From assembly GCA_016630905.1 (NCBI GenBank), contig WBMQ01000002.1, forward strand, positions 2,356,001 to 2,420,000: a stretch of 64,000 nt of DNA, written 5' to 3'. The notes under the pieces are model-generated. The model was not told the DNA's origin. It was given only the letters and a program-made list of their open reading frames with translations, and made no database searches. The position numbers and the translations under genes are program-made. Below are positions 60,761-64,000 of the stretch, one piece after another. Position 1 is the stretch's first letter. Every line of letters starts with the position of its first letter. Source of the stretch: Capillidium heterosporum. Its lineage: Eukaryota; Entomophthoromycota; Entomophthoromycetes; Entomophthorales; Capillidiaceae.

Positions 60761-62111
60761 TATCTGAGTACACAGTTTAAATTTCGTAAGACCTTCAATT
60801 TTACGATTACCGCCTTCAACTTTGATGATAGATCTAAGTGTAAAGAGTTAGATCAGCGTTATCGACTTTTGAAGGGACAGTGTCATTTAGAAAATATACT
60901 AGCGTCCAAAAAGACAACCAAAGCTTTAAATTTAACACTTACTAAGCTTTTGATCAACAGTTTATCTTTGAAATCGGTAGCGAAGTATCTGGATTACTTT
61001 TTAAATACTTCAACAACTCCTACCTATTATTTTAAAGTCTACCTGCTTCGAATAAACATAATCCAAAATGGTAGTTATCTGCTGTTGTGCTATAGGCATA
61101 TTTCATACCAACAGAGTCAATAATAAATTTACCAAGCTTTTAGTAGAGGATGCTTACCAATTGATACTTTCTCTTTTGACTGTTGTAGTAACGTAGCTGA
61201 TATAATCGATACCTTACAAAGCTTAACTTTACAATATTTTACCAGGGTTTTTCAATATTAAATTTAAAAAGTGAAGCCTATTAAGTTATTGAATAAGTAG
61301 GTTATTGTTTGAATTGGAGTTAAAGTTATCGAATAGGAATAGTAAAGGTATCTATGGTTAGCTGGAGATGCATATGTTGCAGAAGGCAGTAAACTTAACT
61401 TTCATAATGGAGGATCAGAATTATAGCAGCGCTAAGGATTTCGGACATAAGTAGTAAATTCAAGTTAATAGACATCCATCTAAATCTGATCGAGATAGAA
61501 GAAATTCCAACAAATGTAGAGGCGATGGTATCCAACAGCTGTAGCCTAGTTCTAAGTAACTATACATATATCTGACTTTAGACCTACATAACTACTTTGA
61601 ACATCAACAAAGATACGAACGATAGCAGCAATATAAAGTTTTTATTCGAACATTTAAACGCCAACCGACTAACCTACCACCAACGTCTAACCAATCTAAA
61701 GGATTTGAGCAGTAGGTTGGGACTTTTGGTTTAAATGAAAAGAGCTGTCCCTCAATTTCGAGCTACCTTGTACAGCTTAGCTTTAAATTGTTTACTTACC
61801 AATCGATACCTCTTCTACCTGTATTTAAAACGAACATCGAATGCCAATGTAAAGGTATATAAAAAACTAATTCACGGTAGCTTGGCATTTTAAAATTGAT
61901 GTTGGAGCTAGATTTTGAGCAACTAGCTGTAAAGTCAATTTTATTGAATAGCTGCCTACTAGATTTACTAAAATTTAAATGTAGTCATGAAGGTGAAGAT
62001 AACAAACTATCAGCTAAAATAGATAGGATCTTACATTTGATTGAAAAATTGGTAGTCAAGTGGAAGGAATTTGCTGGGTATAGAAACTTGGAAACTATTG
62101 TATCAAATTGA
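60761..62111 (+). pseudogene. Broken gene of unknown family
   Basis: Protein-like plus-strand text extends over about 1.3 kb in several frames: FKFRKTFNFTITAFNFDDRS (60775), RYRLLKGQCHLENILAS (60860), LNLTLTKLLINSLSLKSVAK (60930), FEHLNANRLTYHQRLTNLKD (61640), FRATLYSLALNCLLTNRYLF (61760), and a final open piece LDFEQLAVKSILLNSCLLDL ending RNLETIVSN at 62111. Stops and shifts separate these. Composition and the helical C-terminus recall the regulatory half of fungal transcription factors, but no signature of the array family is present, so I leave it unassigned. Confidence 0.5.
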
Positions 62112-62861
62112 TGTTCAAAGCATTTAAGAGTTGAGAATGGATGTTGAAAATGTATTTTTAAATAAAGGATAGATCTATTTTCTAGGTATTGCAATGCTTA
62201 AAAGTATGCCTATTTTGTTTTTAAAGAAAAGCGTGTATGTAAAAATTGCTTGAGCCAAATGTATTTCCTGGTAAAGTTTATTAGATTGAACTTGAAAGCA
62301 AAAGCTAGGTACAAAACTTCACCGTATTTTACTCAAATGATCTTCATACATTCCTCATAGTACTAACGATTAGCTACTCATTATCTAATGTCTAGCTAGA
62401 CTTATAGTCCTAGACTGAGCTCCGTTGACTCTTATTTGTTAAGCCTTGGAATTTTTTTTGTTCTATGTAGTTATCGGAGCTATCGCTTGAACAGTACTTA
62501 AACCATCGAAATCTTATAGTATCTTCAATTTTCTATAGTTGGTTAAATATCAAGCGAACCGACTGCTGGGAGTTACAATTTTATGTAACCATTCAAGTTG
62601 ATATCGATAGATAGAGGGCCAAATTTTGGAAATGTTGATCCAATACTCTTAACTTGACTTAGCTTCAAGGAAACTAAGCTTACATCGTATTCTTTGCTAA
62701 ACTTGATGAGAAAGCTGTGTTTTCAATATAAATTGGCCACTTTTATGCTTCAAAATAATTTACCTTAATTGGCTATCTCGCAAAAGCTTAGCAACTTATA
62801 AATTTACCCATCTCCAATATTTTTCAAACTTTCAGATCTCTAACCTTCAACAAAACAAAAG
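62112..62861. other. Spacer, promoter of Rtf2
   Basis: About 750 AT-rich bases between a pseudogene and the Rtf2-like gene. No gene or repeat seen. Confidence 0.5.
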
Positions 62862-63608
62862 ATGGGTAACGACGGAGGCTCCATCCCTAAACGCAGTGAA
62901 TTGGTAAAACTCCAAGCCAAGGCCGTTAAGCTCAACCCAGAACTCGACCAAATCTCCCGATACTTCTTTTGCGCATTATCCAAGAAACCTTTGATAGCCC
63001 CAATAGCCATCTGCAAGAAGGGTAAACTGTACAACAAAGAAGCTTTAATCAGCTACCTTCTCGACAAAGAAAGTTATGGCGACGCCGATAAGATATGTCC
63101 CCACATAAAGAAGATGAGCCAAGTTAAGACTTTGAACATCGACGCTACTAGCAAAGAGAAACCTTACTGCTGTCCCATCTCTTTGAAAGCTTTGAATGGT
63201 AAGTACAACTTTATTTACTTGCCTTGCAGTTGTGTATTTTACGAGGGAGCTATCTTAGAACTCAACAAGAAGTTGAAGGAGTTGTCGTGTCCAACCTGTA
63301 GTAAGCCTTATATAAAGGAAAGTATCAAGCCTATATTACCCAAGCTGGAAGATGAAGGTCGAGTTAAAGAACTCAGTTTGAAACGCAAAGTCGAGGAGGT
63401 AAAGATGGATACCATTGAAGCAGTCAGTAGTCCAGCTATATCATTAAAGAGTGGAGTGCCGTTGGCAGTTCCAATTGGTGAGAAAGGAATAAACGGCAAG
63501 CCAGTATCAAAAGCTGTCCAATCGATCTACACCTCATCTTCGAACTCCGACCCCAAGAAGTCCAAAATCAACTATTTGTGTCAAGGTACTTTCAATAGGT
63601 ACGCCTAA
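62862..63608 (+). CDS. RTF2: Replication termination factor 2 (Rtf2)
   Basis: A single exon of 248 residues. The start MGNDGGSIPKRSELV is the typical Rtf2 N-terminus. It is followed by RYFFCALSKKPLIAPIA (first half of the modified RING/U-box-like fold), KGKLYNKEALISYLLDK and then CCPISLKALNGKYNFIYLPCSCVF with SCPTCSKPY (second half, C2-type). The C-terminus is a basic Lys-rich tail. Rtf2 promotes programmed replication-fork arrest at the mating-type barrier in fission yeast and interacts with PCNA and the ubiquitin/SUMO system. It is short but within the family range. The gene is intact and marks the return to conserved sequence after the accessory region. Confidence 0.92.
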   Translation: MGNDGGSIPKRSELVKLQAKAVKLNPELDQISRYFFCALSKKPLIAPIAICKKGKLYNKEALISYLLDKESYGDADKICPHIKKMSQVKTLNIDATSKEKPYCCPISLKALNGKYNFIYLPCSCVFYEGAILELNKKLKELSCPTCSKPYIKESIKPILPKLEDEGRVKELSLKRKVEEVKMDTIEAVSSPAISLKSGVPLAVPIGEKGINGKPVSKAVQSIYTSSSNSDPKKSKINYLCQGTFNRYA

Positions 63609-64000
63609 ACTCTATCTATTTCTTTTTAATTATAAAAGGCTTGTTTGTATAGTTTAGTTTATAATTTTCGCTAAATCTTTACATATAGTAAATTTTCAAC
63701 TATAATTTGCATTGTTGTTTTAATATACATGTTTATATTATATTGTTACTTTATAGATGTTGGTAAAAATAATCCGATTAGATTTATAGTATTATATTGA
63801 TGCTGATATCGTATTAACATTAAGTTTTATGAGCTTTCAACTGAATATCGGTAGCCATCTGGTTTAGAAATTTCTTACCTCTATCTATATTCCAGAGCTG
63901 CTATTATCTCTTTATTTTCATCCCAATAGTGATATTAACGCTGTAGATATATATATTTAAGAGCTTCATTAAGCAAATTTTTGTATGGTTTTACTTTAGT
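63609..64000. other. 3' flank of Rtf2 to window end
   Basis: About 390 AT-rich bases with no supported feature. Confidence 0.5.

Overview
The window looks like nuclear DNA of an early-diverging filamentous fungus. Evidence: AT-rich intergenic DNA, compact genes with very short GT-AG introns (about 37 to 60 nt) that often carry a CTAAC branch point, the standard stop codons, and typical fungal housekeeping genes (Doa1/Ufd3, PKA regulatory subunit, Ugo1, Npa3/GPN1, Rtf2). Expanded F-box/LRR, secreted protease and transcription-factor-like families would fit the Entomophthorales (Conidiobolus-like fungi). That placement is inference; nothing here fixes the species.

Left part (1-15.3 kb), mostly conserved genes: a four-helix claudin/SUR7-like membrane protein, a broken F-box/LRR gene, the ubiquitin adaptor Doa1/PLAA, the cAMP-dependent kinase regulatory subunit, an unknown 611-residue tail-anchored-looking membrane protein, the mitochondrial fusion carrier Ugo1, and the GPN-loop GTPase Npa3/GPN1. 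The genes are individually transcribed and most carry several tiny introns.

Middle part (15.5-62 kb), an accessory region. It holds seven copies of one gene family that resembles the regulatory (middle homology) half of fungal Zn2Cys6 transcription factors but has no zinc cluster: three intact (15.6, 19.3 and 24.9 kb) and four decayed (21.9, 24.5, 33.6 and 50.3 kb). Two SABATH-type carboxyl methyltransferases (28.4 and 58.8 kb) share an identical exon plan. There is also a GH47 mannosidase, a trypsin-like protease, a pepsin-like aspartic protease, a MATE transporter, a PLP aminotransferase and a secreted protein of unknown function. Three of these otherwise well-preserved genes each carry one single-base frameshift.

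Two arms of a roughly 2.2 kb inverted repeat (37.5-39.7 kb and 55.8-58.0 kb), almost identical to each other, enclose about 16 kb. Each arm contains a complete tRNA-Arg(ACG) gene and, about 1 kb away, a decayed tRNA-Arg 5' half. The arms could support inversion of the enclosed segment.

The right end returns to a conserved gene, the replication termination factor Rtf2 (62.9 kb). The layout suggests a fast-evolving, duplication-rich segment set between conserved genes.
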